NCBI GenBank assembly: GCA_900543695.1
Contig: UQSG01000025.1
Location: forward strand, 1-45,115
Direction: 5' to 3'
DNA: 45,115 nucleotides
From: an uncultured Clostridium sp.
Lineage (GTDB): Bacteria > Bacillota > Clostridia > UBA1212 > UBA1255
This document shows positions 17,829 to 26,602 of the stretch, piece by piece. Every line of letters starts with the position of its first letter. The stretch's first letter is position 1. The notes beneath the pieces were generated by a model. It searched no databases. It was given only the letters and a program-made list of their open reading frames with translations, and was not told where the DNA came from. A program made the translations under genes and the position numbers.

Positions 17829-18110
17829 TTATTCGGAAGCTTTGCCGCTGTCTTTTTCAAGATGCTCGGAAATATAAAACGAAAATAGTTCTTCGATAAT
17901 TTCGTCGCGCTCGAGCCGCGTGATGAGCGAACGGGCGTTCTTATGGTTTGTGATATACGTCGGATCTCCCGACATGACGTATCCCACAAGCTGGCTCAGA
18001 GGATTGTAGCCCTTTTCCTTCAGCGCCCGGTACACCTCGCTCATAACCTGACTCATTTCCGACTGCTTGTCGTTCGGCACGACGAAAAGCATTGTGTTCT
18101 TATCGTTCAA
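17829..18110 (-). CDS. ireB: IreB-family regulatory phosphoprotein (UPF0297)
   Basis: 93 residues. The conserved block EVYRALKEKGYNPLSQLVGYVMSGDPTYITNHKNAR is spread over residues 25-61, and LERDEIIEEL follows. In Enterococcus IreB is a target of a PASTA-type Ser/Thr kinase and influences cephalosporin resistance. The TTG at 18110 is well placed after AAGGGTG; the in-frame ATG at 18092 is an alternative. The N-terminus lacks an obvious conserved threonine cluster, so kinase control here is uncertain. Confidence 0.92.
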   Translation of the reverse strand: MNDKNTMLFVVPNDKQSEMSQVMSEVYRALKEKGYNPLSQLVGYVMSGDPTYITNHKNARSLITRLERDEIIEELFSFYISEHLEKDSGKASE

Positions 18111-18129
18111 TGTCTGTCACCCTTCGTAT

Positions 18130-18372
18130 TTATTCGGATGTCACAAACGACGCGATTTTCTTCAGGAACGCGTCGCAGGCGGCATCGTCGTCAGAATGAA
18201 TATCAAGCTCGATCGGCTTCGATAAATCCAGAGAGAAAATTCCCATGATGGATTTCGCATCTACCGTGTATCTTCCCGAAACGAGATCCGCATCACAGGG
18301 AAGCAGATTTATTTCATTAACAAAAACCTTTACATCGTCAATGGAGCTTAAAGTGATAAATACCTTTCTCAT
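18130..18372 (-). CDS. HPr-like protein without the phospho-accepting histidine
   Basis: 80 residues. The second half matches HPr closely (VDAKSIMGIFSLDLSKPIEL), including the serine equivalent to Ser46 (S41). The first half reads VFITLSSIDDVKVFVNEI where canonical HPr has the GLHARPA loop, so there is no His15 and no PTS phosphotransfer is possible. I infer a regulatory role, perhaps Crh-like through S41. The ATG at 18372 has AAGGAG about 9 nt upstream. A sigma-A promoter lies at 18441-18469, making this the first gene of the long run ending at 10092. Confidence 0.88.
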   Translation of the reverse strand: MRKVFITLSSIDDVKVFVNEINLLPCDADLVSGRYTVDAKSIMGIFSLDLSKPIELDIHSDDDAACDAFLKKIASFVTSE

Positions 18373-18440
18373 AAAACACATCTCCTTCTTCTTTCTGGCG
18401 CCCTGAAAAGCCCTTGAAATAGGCATAAGAGCGTATTATT

Positions 18441-18469
18441 ATACTATCGTTTTCACGTCCTGCTGTCAA
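18441..18469 (-). promoter_or_regulatory. Sigma-A promoter before the HPr-like gene
   Basis: On the minus strand a perfect TTGACA (18464-18469), 17 bp and TAGTAT (18441-18446). It could drive the whole run down to the RNase H-Nudix gene, because gaps between these genes are only about 3-45 bp. Confidence 0.6.
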
Positions 18470-18475
18470 GCCGTT

Positions 18476-19444
18476 TCACACATAAAATTCTGCAAACAGC
18501 GAATCCTGCGGGATTTCAAACGCATCCCTTCCAAGGAACGGCCGAAGCGCCTCCGGCGGAATGATTTCTTCTAGGCGCTTCTGGTCCTCCTCTGTGCAGG
18601 ATTCCGCCATTTCCATAATTTTCTTCTTGAGATATGCAATTTCATATTCGTGCGAAGAATTGAAAAAAACGTCTGTATAAGGAATCAGCGGTTCCATATA
18701 TTTTTTTTCTCCGCGCCGCACGCCGCTCCACATGTCTATTGTTTTTCCGAGCGGAGACGCACGGTGCGCGCCGTCCCGGATCGCACGCCGCATGAACCGG
18801 ATCTGGTGCGGCTCCACAAGATACGCCTTTTCCTCGTATTCCGACACATAACTGTCAAACGGGCAAATATAAATCTTCAAGCTTGTGCTGAAATTCAGGC
18901 CCTCCGTCAAAACTGGCTGAAAGGCGTGAATGCCCTCCACAATGATCATATCCTTGTTTGTGGATTCCACGACGCGGCCGCTGTCGCTGCGTTTTCCAAC
19001 GGTAAAATCAAATTTCGGCAGACGGATGGAGCGTCCTTCCGTGTAATCCTTCATCTGGCGGCGGAAATACTCTACGTCGATCGCTTCAATCGTTTCATAA
19101 TCAAATTCGGTGCTGCCCTTCGGCACAAGTCCCTTTTCAATCTGGATGCGATGCGTCGTCTCAATGTCATAATAATAATCGTCAAGCGAAATCACGGTAC
19201 AGTTGTAGCCGTCCTCGGAAAGGTATTTCGCCAGAAGATTTGCGGTCGTCGTTTTGCCGGAAGAAGAGGGACCGGTCACCATCAAAAGGTCCGTCAAAGA
19301 TTCCCTGGCAGATTCGTCCTTCACGCGGATCAGCTTTAAAAGCGTCTCAAACTGCAAACGGATTTTCTCCTCGGAAATGCGGATCAGCTCTCCGAAGCGT
19401 CCGTCTTCAATATATCGGTTTATATTCCTGTAGTCATAAAGCAT
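18476..19444 (-). CDS. Uridine kinase / phosphoribulokinase-family protein
   Basis: 322 residues. The P-loop VTGPSSSGKTTTAN is near residue 55; LDDYYYDIETTHR, FDYETIEAIDVEY and MIIVEGIHAF follow, the layout of uridine kinases. It is longer than classical Udk (about 210 residues), with an N-terminal helical extension (about 1-50) and a C-terminal extension. In clostridia this group often carries an N-terminal TGS-type domain, which is missing here. Salvage phosphorylation of uridine or cytidine is the best guess; substrate is not proven. It has its own promoter at 19489-19517 and diverges from nrdG. Confidence 0.85.
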   Translation of the reverse strand: MLYDYRNINRYIEDGRFGELIRISEEKIRLQFETLLKLIRVKDESARESLTDLLMVTGPSSSGKTTTANLLAKYLSEDGYNCTVISLDDYYYDIETTHRIQIEKGLVPKGSTEFDYETIEAIDVEYFRRQMKDYTEGRSIRLPKFDFTVGKRSDSGRVVESTNKDMIIVEGIHAFQPVLTEGLNFSTSLKIYICPFDSYVSEYEEKAYLVEPHQIRFMRRAIRDGAHRASPLGKTIDMWSGVRRGEKKYMEPLIPYTDVFFNSSHEYEIAYLKKKIMEMAESCTEEDQKRLEEIIPPEALRPFLGRDAFEIPQDSLFAEFYV

Positions 19445-19488
19445 ACTGCTGTCCCCCGCTGTGCTCTTTCATAAGTCATTTATCTTTT

Positions 19489-19517
19489 ATTATACTACGA
19501 AAATCGGCTTTCAGCAA
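19489..19517 (-). promoter_or_regulatory. Promoter of the uridine-kinase-family gene
   Basis: Minus strand TTGCTG (19512-19517), 17 bp, perfect TATAAT (19489-19494), about 45 bp upstream of the start codon. Confidence 0.55.
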
Positions 19518-19587
19518 ATCGCGGCGCCGCGCGCAAAGCAAAAGGAAAGATTGAGAGCATTCCTCTTCGTTCCTATATTTGCATATC

Positions 19588-19612
19588 TTGTTGTTTAGCA
19601 TGTTGACAACAA
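19588..19612. repeat. Inverted repeat over the nrdG-nrdD promoter
   Basis: TTGTTGT (19588-19594) and ACAACAA (19606-19612) are perfect 7-bp arms flanking 11 bp, overlapping the -35 box. A further imperfect palindrome ACAACATATTGTGC at 19611-19625 resembles an NrdR box. Both are operator candidates. Confidence 0.4.
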
Positions 19613-19631
19613 CAACATATTGTGCTATAGT
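19603..19631 (+). promoter_or_regulatory. Sigma-A promoter of nrdG-nrdD-trxB
   Basis: Perfect TTGACA (19603-19608), 17-bp spacer, TATAGT (19626-19631). It lies about 36 bp upstream of the nrdG start, with GGAGG at 19652-19656. Confidence 0.75.
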
Positions 19632-19666
19632 GCTGTGGCAGACAGAAATTCGGAGGCGGCATCAGC

Positions 19667-20359
19667 TTGAATATAGCGGGAATACAAAAGCTTACCTTAT
19701 TGGATTATCCGGGGCTTGTGGCCTGCACCGTCTTCACGGGCGGATGTAATTTCAGATGTCCCTTCTGCCATAACGCAGGGCTCGTCGTCCGCAGCCCGAC
19801 GCAGGCGCAGCTCACAGAGGAAAATTTCTGGGATTTTCTGGAAAGCCGGCGCGGGCTTCTGGACGGCGTCGTAATTTCCGGCGGAGAGCCGCTGCTTCAG
19901 GACGAGCTTGCCCCGTTTCTGTACAAGGTTAAGGAAAAGGGGCTGCGCGTGAAGCTTGACACAAACGGTTCCCTCCCCGAACGGCTCCGCGCGCTGATGG
20001 AAAAGGGACTGCTCGACTGCATCGCGATGGACATCAAGAACAGTCCGCAAAAATATGTCCGCACCGCCGGTACTGCAGTCGATTTGGAGGCCATCGGCAG
20101 CAGCATCGCGCTGCTTTTGGAGGAAAAAATCCCTTACGAGTTCCGCACTACGGCGGTAAGGGAGCTGCACGAGGCAGAGGATTTCGCGGAGATCGGCAAA
20201 TGGATCCGGGGCGCGCGGCAGTATTACATACAGTGCTTCCGCGATTCGGGCAATCTGCTTTCAGACGGCCTGAGCGCCCCGTCCCATGAAGCGCTGGAAG
20301 CCTTTCTTGCCGCAGCAAGAGCATCCGTTCCGCAGGCAGAGCTTCGCGGAGTATCATAA
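19667..20359 (+). CDS. nrdG: Anaerobic ribonucleotide reductase activase (radical SAM, NrdG2 type)
   Basis: 230 residues. It uses a 4Fe-4S cluster and SAM to install the glycyl radical in NrdD. The cluster motif is GGCNFRCPFCHN with C27, C31 and C34; the SAM-binding VVISGGEPLLQ follows near residue 65. It is longer than the E. coli enzyme and of the NrdG2 type common in clostridia. It starts at TTG (19667) with GGAGG 10 nt upstream. It is the first gene of an operon with nrdD, 37 bp away. Confidence 0.92.
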   Translation: MNIAGIQKLTLLDYPGLVACTVFTGGCNFRCPFCHNAGLVVRSPTQAQLTEENFWDFLESRRGLLDGVVISGGEPLLQDELAPFLYKVKEKGLRVKLDTNGSLPERLRALMEKGLLDCIAMDIKNSPQKYVRTAGTAVDLEAIGSSIALLLEEKIPYEFRTTAVRELHEAEDFAEIGKWIRGARQYYIQCFRDSGNLLSDGLSAPSHEALEAFLAAARASVPQAELRGVS

Positions 20360-20396
20360 AATTTTGATCCGCAGGATCGGCAAAGGAGAGAATAAC

Positions 20397-22748
20397 ATGT
20401 ATCAGGTGCAAAAGAGAAACGGGAAAACAGTCGAATTTGATCTTACAAAAATCATCAACGCCATCAAGCTGGCCTTCGAAGCGCAGGAGAAGCAATACAA
20501 TGATTCTGTCATTGATTTTCTGGCGCTGAAGGTGACAGCCGATTTCGAGCCGAAAATCAAGGACGGGAAAATCGGCGTGGAAGATATTCAGGACAGCGTA
20601 GAAGCGGTGCTGGTACAGGCCGGATATGCGGAGGTCGCCAAAGCCTATATTCTTTACCGCCGGCAGCGGGAAAAGCTCCGCAGCATGAAATCAACCATTT
20701 TGGATTACAAGGAAATCGTAGACAATTATGTAAAAGTCGCCGATTGGCGCGTAAAAGAGAATTCCACCGTCACCTATTCCGTAGGCGGTCTGATTCTTTC
20801 CAATTCCGGCGCGATCACGGCAAATTACTGGCTTTCTGAAATCTACGACGATGAAATTTCCAACGCCCACCGCAACGCGGATATCCATATTCACGATCTC
20901 TCGATGCTGACGGGCTACTGCGCAGGCTGGTCTCTGAAGCAGCTGATCAAAGAAGGTCTGGGCGGAATTCCGGGTAAAATCACCTCGGCGCCGGCAAAGC
21001 ATCTCGCTACGCTCTGCAATCAGATGGTGAATTTTCTTGGCATCATGCAGAACGAATGGGCCGGCGCGCAGGCGTTTTCTTCCTTTGACACTTATCTTGC
21101 TCCTTTCGTAAAAGCGGACAATCTGAGCTATGAGCAGGTAAAAAAATGCATTGAATCCTTTATCTATGGCGTCAATACGCCGTCCCGCTGGGGCACGCAG
21201 GCGCCGTTTTCCAATATCACGCTGGACTGGACGGTTCCGGACGATCTGGCCGAGCTGAACGCCATCGTCGGCGGACGCGAGATGCCTTTCAAATATAAAG
21301 ACTGCAAAAAAGAAATGGATATGGTGAACCGTGCGTTTATCGAGACGATGATCGAGGGAGACGCCGAGGGGCGCGGCTTCCAGTATCCCATCCCGACGTA
21401 TTCCATTACAAAAGATTTCGACTGGTCCGACACGGAGAACAACCGCCTGCTTTTCGAAATGACGTCGAAATACGGCACTCCGTATTTTTCAAACTATATC
21501 AACAGCGATATGCAGCCGAGCGACGTTCGGAGCATGTGCTGCCGGCTGCGTCTGGATCTGCGGGAGCTCCGCAAAAAAACGGGCGGCTTTTTCGGAAGCG
21601 GAGAGAGCACGGGCTCTGTGGGCGTCGTCACGATCAACATGCCGCGCATCGCCTATCTTGCGAAAAACGAAAAAGAGTTTTACCGCCGGCTTGACCATCT
21701 CATGGACATTGCGGCGCGCTCTCTGAAAATCAAGCGTGAAATCATTACAAAGCTGATGGAGGAAGGTCTTTATCCGTATACCAAACGGTATCTTGGCACG
21801 TTTGAAAACCATTTTTCCACCATCGGGCTCGTCGGAATGAACGAGGCCGGTCTGAATGCCGCCTGGCTCCGCAAGGATATGACGCATCCGGAAACGCAGA
21901 AATTTACGGCTGAGGTGCTGAATCACATGCGGGAACGCCTTTCCGACTATCAGGAGCAGTACGGAGATCTGTACAATCTCGAAGCGACGCCCGCAGAGTC
22001 CACCTCCTACCGCCTGGCTAAGCATGACGTCAAGCAATATCCGGATATCATTACGGCCTCCGAGGAGAAGGGCGTCCCTTATTATACAAACAGCTCTCAT
22101 CTTCCCGTGGGATATACGGACGATCTGTTCTCCGCTCTGGACATCCAGGACGAGCTGCAGACGCTGTATACCTCCGGAACCGTTTTTCACGCATTTCTCG
22201 GTGAAAAGCTCCCGGAATGGCATTCCGCGGCCAGACTCGTAAGAAAAATCGCGGAAAACTACAAGCTCCCCTACTACACGCTTTCCCCCACCTATTCGAT
22301 TTGCAAGGACCACGGTTATCTTTCCGGAGAGCAGTACGAATGTCCCGTCTGCCACAGCAAAACCGAAGTATACAGCCGGATCACCGGATATTATCGGCCC
22401 GTGCAGAACTGGAACGACGGAAAAGCGCAGGAATTCAAGCAGCGCAAGGTCTATGACGCTGCCGGCTTTCTGGCCGGAAAACGGCAGGAAGCGCCGGAAG
22501 AAGCGCTGCCGCTTCTGTTCACGACGCAGAGATGTCCGAACTGCCGCGTTGCAAAAAGCCTGCTGGAGCAAGCCGGCATCGCTTATACCGTAATCGATGC
22601 GGAAGCGCAGCCGGAGCTGGCCAGACAATATGGGATCACGCAGGCGCCGACGCTCGTTTATTCCGGAGAAGCCGGAACGGAAAAGGCCGCCGGCGTATCT
22701 CCCATCCGGCGTTACATCGATTCAAAGGAGGCTGCCGTACATGCATGA
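20397..22748 (+). CDS. nrdD: Class III ribonucleoside-triphosphate reductase with C-terminal glutaredoxin-like domain
   Basis: 783 residues. Makes dNTPs without oxygen. Residues about 1-95 are an ATP-cone (QVQKRNGKTVEFDLTKI). The catalytic barrel follows, with FFGSGESTGSVGVVTINMP. The zinc site is C636, H639, C649 and C652, and the glycyl-radical glycine is G664 in SRITGYYRP. After a short linker, residues about 700-783 form a thioredoxin-fold domain with CPNC (713-716) and a cis-proline-type TQAPTLV, like glutaredoxin/NrdH. Fusion of a redoxin to NrdD suggests that a thiol relay, not formate, is the reductant here (inference). The stop overlaps the reductase gene. AAAGGAG precedes the ATG at 20397. 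Confidence 0.93.
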   Translation: MYQVQKRNGKTVEFDLTKIINAIKLAFEAQEKQYNDSVIDFLALKVTADFEPKIKDGKIGVEDIQDSVEAVLVQAGYAEVAKAYILYRRQREKLRSMKSTILDYKEIVDNYVKVADWRVKENSTVTYSVGGLILSNSGAITANYWLSEIYDDEISNAHRNADIHIHDLSMLTGYCAGWSLKQLIKEGLGGIPGKITSAPAKHLATLCNQMVNFLGIMQNEWAGAQAFSSFDTYLAPFVKADNLSYEQVKKCIESFIYGVNTPSRWGTQAPFSNITLDWTVPDDLAELNAIVGGREMPFKYKDCKKEMDMVNRAFIETMIEGDAEGRGFQYPIPTYSITKDFDWSDTENNRLLFEMTSKYGTPYFSNYINSDMQPSDVRSMCCRLRLDLRELRKKTGGFFGSGESTGSVGVVTINMPRIAYLAKNEKEFYRRLDHLMDIAARSLKIKREIITKLMEEGLYPYTKRYLGTFENHFSTIGLVGMNEAGLNAAWLRKDMTHPETQKFTAEVLNHMRERLSDYQEQYGDLYNLEATPAESTSYRLAKHDVKQYPDIITASEEKGVPYYTNSSHLPVGYTDDLFSALDIQDELQTLYTSGTVFHAFLGEKLPEWHSAARLVRKIAENYKLPYYTLSPTYSICKDHGYLSGEQYECPVCHSKTEVYSRITGYYRPVQNWNDGKAQEFKQRKVYDAAGFLAGKRQEAPEEALPLLFTTQRCPNCRVAKSLLEQAGIAYTVIDAEAQPELARQYGITQAPTLVYSGEAGTEKAAGVSPIRRYIDSKEAAVHA

Positions 22749-23649
22749 TACGGTGATTGTCGGCGCCGGTCCCGCGGGAATGACGGCCGCTTTGTATCTG
22801 CTGCGTCTGGGCAGACGCGTCCTCCTGCTGGAATCGGATTCCTTCGGCGGGCAGATCGCGTCGTCTCCGCGCGTGGCGAACTATCCTGGAATCCCGAGCA
22901 TCGCCGGCCTTGACTTTGCGGACACGCTTCTCTCCCAGGTCACGGAGCTCGGAGCGGACATCGACGTTACGTGCGTCACCGGACTGCGAAAGAGCAGCGA
23001 CGGATTTGAAGTGATTTGTGAGAATGGCGCTTTTCCGTGTAAAACGGTCATTTTGGCCACCGGCGTTCGCCATCGGACATTGGGTCTGCCGGAAGAAGAC
23101 CGCTATATCGGACGCGGCATTTCTTTCTGCGCAATCTGCGACGGGCCTTTTTACAAAGGCAAGGCGGCCGCCGTTGTGGGAGGAGGAAATTCTGCGCTGC
23201 AGGAGGCGCTGTACCTTTCAGAAATTTGCGCCTCCGTCCAGCTGATTCACAGACGCGCCGCGTTCCGCGGCGAAGCGCGCCTGCTTGCGGAGCTGCGGCA
23301 GAAGCCGAATGTCAGGCTTCTTACGAATACTGTTATTACTGCGTTTTCCGGCGAAGGCCGCCTGACTGCGCTTACGCTTCAAAATGTTCTCACTGGGGAC
23401 GTCTCGGAAATCGCGGCGGATGTTTTGTTTGAAGCGATCGGCCTCATTCCGGGGAGCGAATCGTTCCGGGATCTGGTGCAGATGGATGAAAACGGCTATC
23501 TTTCCGCCGGAGAGGACTGCAGCACCTCCTGCCCCGGAATTTTTGCCGCGGGAGACTGCCGCACAAAAACGGTTCGCCAGCTGACGACCGCCGTTGCCGA
23601 CGGCTCCGCTGCAGCGCTTGCGGCCGCAGCATATCTGGAAGGAAATTAG
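22741..23649 (+). CDS. trxB: Thioredoxin-reductase-like flavoprotein
   Basis: 302 residues, full length. FAD motif VIVGAGPAGMTAA at the N-terminus, redox pair C130/C133 in FCAICDGPF (CAIC instead of the common CATC), nucleotide motif VVGGGNSALQEA near residue 145 and C-terminal GIFAAGDCR. The ATG at 22741 has AAGGAGG 9 nt upstream and overlaps nrdD by 8 bp. Its likely substrate is the redoxin domain at the end of NrdD, though a free thioredoxin is also possible. Electron donor (NADPH or other) cannot be decided from sequence alone. Confidence 0.92.
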   Translation: MHDTVIVGAGPAGMTAALYLLRLGRRVLLLESDSFGGQIASSPRVANYPGIPSIAGLDFADTLLSQVTELGADIDVTCVTGLRKSSDGFEVICENGAFPCKTVILATGVRHRTLGLPEEDRYIGRGISFCAICDGPFYKGKAAAVVGGGNSALQEALYLSEICASVQLIHRRAAFRGEARLLAELRQKPNVRLLTNTVITAFSGEGRLTALTLQNVLTGDVSEIAADVLFEAIGLIPGSESFRDLVQMDENGYLSAGEDCSTSCPGIFAAGDCRTKTVRQLTTAVADGSAAALAAAAYLEGN

Positions 23650-23671
23650 CAAAAATGTGTTTATAAAGCGC

Positions 23672-23717
23672 AAACGGTGTGCAGGCAGCCAAACGGCTTT
23701 GCACGCCGTTCGTTTTT
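23672..23717 (+). terminator. Terminator of the nrdG-nrdD-trxB operon
   Basis: An 11-bp stem with one G-U pair (23673-23683 with 23700-23710) followed by TTTTTT from 23712. Confidence 0.8.
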
Positions 23718-23834
23718 TATTTTCAAAGCAAATATGACCTCCAAAGGATAAAATGGCAGGTAAAGACAATCCTCCGAAGCAGTTCCGGGAATTTACCGGT
23801 TTCTTTACTGGATTTGGATTGCCAGCCCCATAAC

Positions 23835-23880
23835 AAAAGGGATCACAGCGCTCCTTTGGGAGGAACAGTGATCCCTTTTT
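23835..23880. terminator. Bidirectional terminator between trxB and ppdK
   Basis: Perfect 12-bp arms 23835-23846 and 23868-23879 with A and T runs at the outer ends, and a small inner CTCC/GGAG hairpin. On the minus strand it follows ppdK by about 32 bp. Confidence 0.8.
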
Positions 23881-23911
23881 CACAGTTTTTACAGCGTTCT
23901 GCTGCTGTTAC

Positions 23912-26548
23912 TCAGTTTCTCGGATTGCGGAGATTCGCCTGCGCCGCCGCAAGACGTGCAATCGGCACGCGGAACGGAGAGCAGGAAACATAGTTGAGGC
24001 CGATGTTATGGCAGAACTCAACGGTGGACGGATCTCCGCCGTGTTCGCCGCAGATTCCAAGCTTGATATCCGGACGCGTGGATCTTCCCAGCTCCGCCGC
24101 AATTTTTACGAGCTTGCCGACGCCCGTCTGGTCCAGCTTTGCGAACGGATCGTTCTCGTAAATTTTCTTTTCGTAATACGCTCCGAGGAAGGCGCCCGCG
24201 TCGTCGCGGCTGAAGCCGAACGTCATCTGCGTCAGGTCGTTCGTACCGAAGCTGAAGAATTCCGCTTCCTTCGCAATCTCATCGGCAGTCAGCGCGGCCC
24301 GCGGGATTTCGATCATCGTACCGACCTTATAATGGAGATCAATTTTCTGCTCGGCAATGATTTTATCCGCTGTAGACGTCACGACGCCCTTTACGTAAGC
24401 GAGCTCTTTGACCTCTCCGACGAGCGGGATCATGATTTCCGGCACGACGCTCCACTCAGGATGGCGCTTCTGTACGTTGATAGCGGCTTCAATTACGGCC
24501 GTCGTCTGCATTTCTGCAATTTCCGGATAAGAAACGGCAAGGCGGCAGCCTCTGTGGCCCATCATCGGGTTAAATTCATGGAGAGAAGTAATAACCGCCT
24601 TCAGCTCCGAAACCTCAAGGCTCATTTCGGCAGCCAGCGCTACGATATCCTCTTCCGCCGTCGGCAGGAATTCATGCAGCGGAGGATCCAGGAAACGGAT
24701 CGTAACCGGTCTGCCCTCCATCGCCTCGTAAAGCGCCTCGAAATCGCCCCTCTGCATCGGAAGCAGCTTATTCAGCGCGGCTTTTCTCTGTTCCGTCGTT
24801 TTAGATACGATCATTTCCCGCATGGCGGCGATCCTGTCCGGATCGAAGAACATATGCTCCGTACGGCAAAGACCAATTCCCTCGGCGCCGAACTTAAATG
24901 CCTGCTTCGCGTCCTTCGGCGTATCGGCGTTGGTCCGCACCTGCAATTTCCGGAAGCTGTCGGCCCAGCCCATGATCCGTCCAAAATCGCCGGAAATGGA
25001 AGCGTCGACCGTCGGAATGGCCTCTCCGTAGATTTTGCCGGTCGATCCGTCCAGAGAGATATAATCACCCTCATGGAACGTTTTTCCGCCGAGCGTAAAG
25101 ACCTTTTTCTCCTCGTCGATATTGATTGCGCCGCAGCCGGAAACGCAGCACGTTCCCATGCCTCTTGCAACAACCGCCGCGTGGCTCGTCATGCCGCCGC
25201 GCACCGTAAGAATTCCCTGCGCGTAATGCATTCCCTCGATATCCTCCGGGGAGGTTTCAAGGCGAACAAGTACGACCTTTTCGTTTTTGTTGACCGCCCA
25301 GTCCGTCGCATCCTCCGCGGTGAACACAACCTTGCCGCAGGCAGCGCCGGGGGAAGCGGGAAGCGCCTCGCCGATCGGAACAGCCTTTTTCAGAGCCGAA
25401 GCCTCGAACTGCGGGTGCAGAAGCGCGTCCAGCTGCTTGGGATCGATCATCAGCACCGCTTTTTCCGGTGTGATCATACCCTCGTCCACAAGATCGCACG
25501 CAATTTTCAGCGCGGCAGCCGCGGTTCTTTTACCGTTTCTCGTCTGCAGCATGTAAAGCTTGCCGTCTTCGATCGTGAATTCCATGTCCTGCATATCTTT
25601 ATAGTGATTTTCCAGCTTGTAAACGATATCGTAAAACTGCTGATATACCGCGGGATTTTCCGCCTTGAGCTGGTCGATGGTCTGCGGCGTTCTCACGCCT
25701 GCCACGACGTCCTCGCCCTGCGCGTTCATCAGATACTCGCCGTACAGCTTCTTTTCGCCCGTAGCAGGGTTTCTGGAAAATGCAACGCCCGTGCCGGACG
25801 TGTTGCCCATATTTCCGAATACCATCATCTGAACGTTTACGGCCGTGCCCCAGCTGGAAGGAATATCGTTCATCCGTCTGTAGTAAATCGCGCGGGGATT
25901 GTCCCACGAACGGAAAACGGCTTTGATCGCTCCCATGAGCTGTCTGATCGGATCGCTGGGGAAATCCTCCCCGATTTTATCTTTATATTCCGCTTTAAAA
26001 AGCTGCGCAAGCTTCTTGAGGTCGTCCGCGTCAAGCTCCGTATCCAGCTTTACGCCTTTTTCTTCTTTCATTTCGTCGATGAGCTTTTCAAAATATTTTT
26101 TGCCAACCTCCATGACGACGTCGGAATACATCTGGATAAAGCGGCGGTAAGAGTCGTACGCGAAGCGCGGATTTCCCGTCTTCTTTGCAAAGCTCTCTAC
26201 CACCTCATCGTTCAATCCGAGATTGAGGATCGTATCCATCATGCCCGGCATGGAAGCGCGCGCGCCGGAACGGACGGAAACAAGAAGAGGATTTTCCAGA
26301 TCGCCGAACTTTTTGCCGGAAAGCGCCTCAAGTCCTTTGATATGCTCCATAACCTCCGCCATAATTTCATCGTTGATCGTTTCGCCGTCGGCATAATACT
26401 GCGTACAGGCTTCCGTGGTAATGGTAAAGCCCTGCGGAACGGGCATTCCAAGATTCGTCATCTCCGCAAGGTTGGCGCCTTTTCCGCCCAGCAGCTCTCG
26501 CATGCTGCCGTTACCTTCCTTGAAGTCGTAAACGTACTTCTTACTCAT
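23912..26548 (-). CDS. ppdK: Pyruvate, phosphate dikinase
   Basis: 878 residues, full length. Interconverts pyruvate, ATP and phosphate with PEP, AMP and PPi; many anaerobes use it with PPi as a glycolytic enzyme. The nucleotide-binding half begins ELLGGKGANLAEM; the swivelling phospho-histidine is H456 in GGMTSHAAVVARGMG; the PEP/pyruvate barrel carries GTNDLTQMTFGFSRDD and the C-terminal GICGEHGG. AGGAGG precedes the ATG. It lies 54 bp after glyS and may be co-transcribed with it. Confidence 0.97.
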   Translation of the reverse strand: MSKKYVYDFKEGNGSMRELLGGKGANLAEMTNLGMPVPQGFTITTEACTQYYADGETINDEIMAEVMEHIKGLEALSGKKFGDLENPLLVSVRSGARASMPGMMDTILNLGLNDEVVESFAKKTGNPRFAYDSYRRFIQMYSDVVMEVGKKYFEKLIDEMKEEKGVKLDTELDADDLKKLAQLFKAEYKDKIGEDFPSDPIRQLMGAIKAVFRSWDNPRAIYYRRMNDIPSSWGTAVNVQMMVFGNMGNTSGTGVAFSRNPATGEKKLYGEYLMNAQGEDVVAGVRTPQTIDQLKAENPAVYQQFYDIVYKLENHYKDMQDMEFTIEDGKLYMLQTRNGKRTAAAALKIACDLVDEGMITPEKAVLMIDPKQLDALLHPQFEASALKKAVPIGEALPASPGAACGKVVFTAEDATDWAVNKNEKVVLVRLETSPEDIEGMHYAQGILTVRGGMTSHAAVVARGMGTCCVSGCGAINIDEEKKVFTLGGKTFHEGDYISLDGSTGKIYGEAIPTVDASISGDFGRIMGWADSFRKLQVRTNADTPKDAKQAFKFGAEGIGLCRTEHMFFDPDRIAAMREMIVSKTTEQRKAALNKLLPMQRGDFEALYEAMEGRPVTIRFLDPPLHEFLPTAEEDIVALAAEMSLEVSELKAVITSLHEFNPMMGHRGCRLAVSYPEIAEMQTTAVIEAAINVQKRHPEWSVVPEIMIPLVGEVKELAYVKGVVTSTADKIIAEQKIDLHYKVGTMIEIPRAALTADEIAKEAEFFSFGTNDLTQMTFGFSRDDAGAFLGAYYEKKIYENDPFAKLDQTGVGKLVKIAAELGRSTRPDIKLGICGEHGGDPSTVEFCHNIGLNYVSCSPFRVPIARLAAAQANLRNPRN

Positions 26549-26602
26549 TTTGTATAAACCTCCTAATTTTTATATGTCTCAGCAGAATGCACCCTGATCG
26601 CT

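Noticed and set aside
19581..19625. A proper pair of NrdR boxes
   Set aside because: The two ATAT centres are 34 bp apart, not about 31-32, and the upstream box is a poor match, so I list only a possible site.
24008..26557. Very long open frame of about 849 codons on the plus strand opposite ppdK
   Set aside because: It is the antisense shadow of ppdK, arginine- and histidine-rich, with no domain or ribosome site. ppdK is a textbook match.
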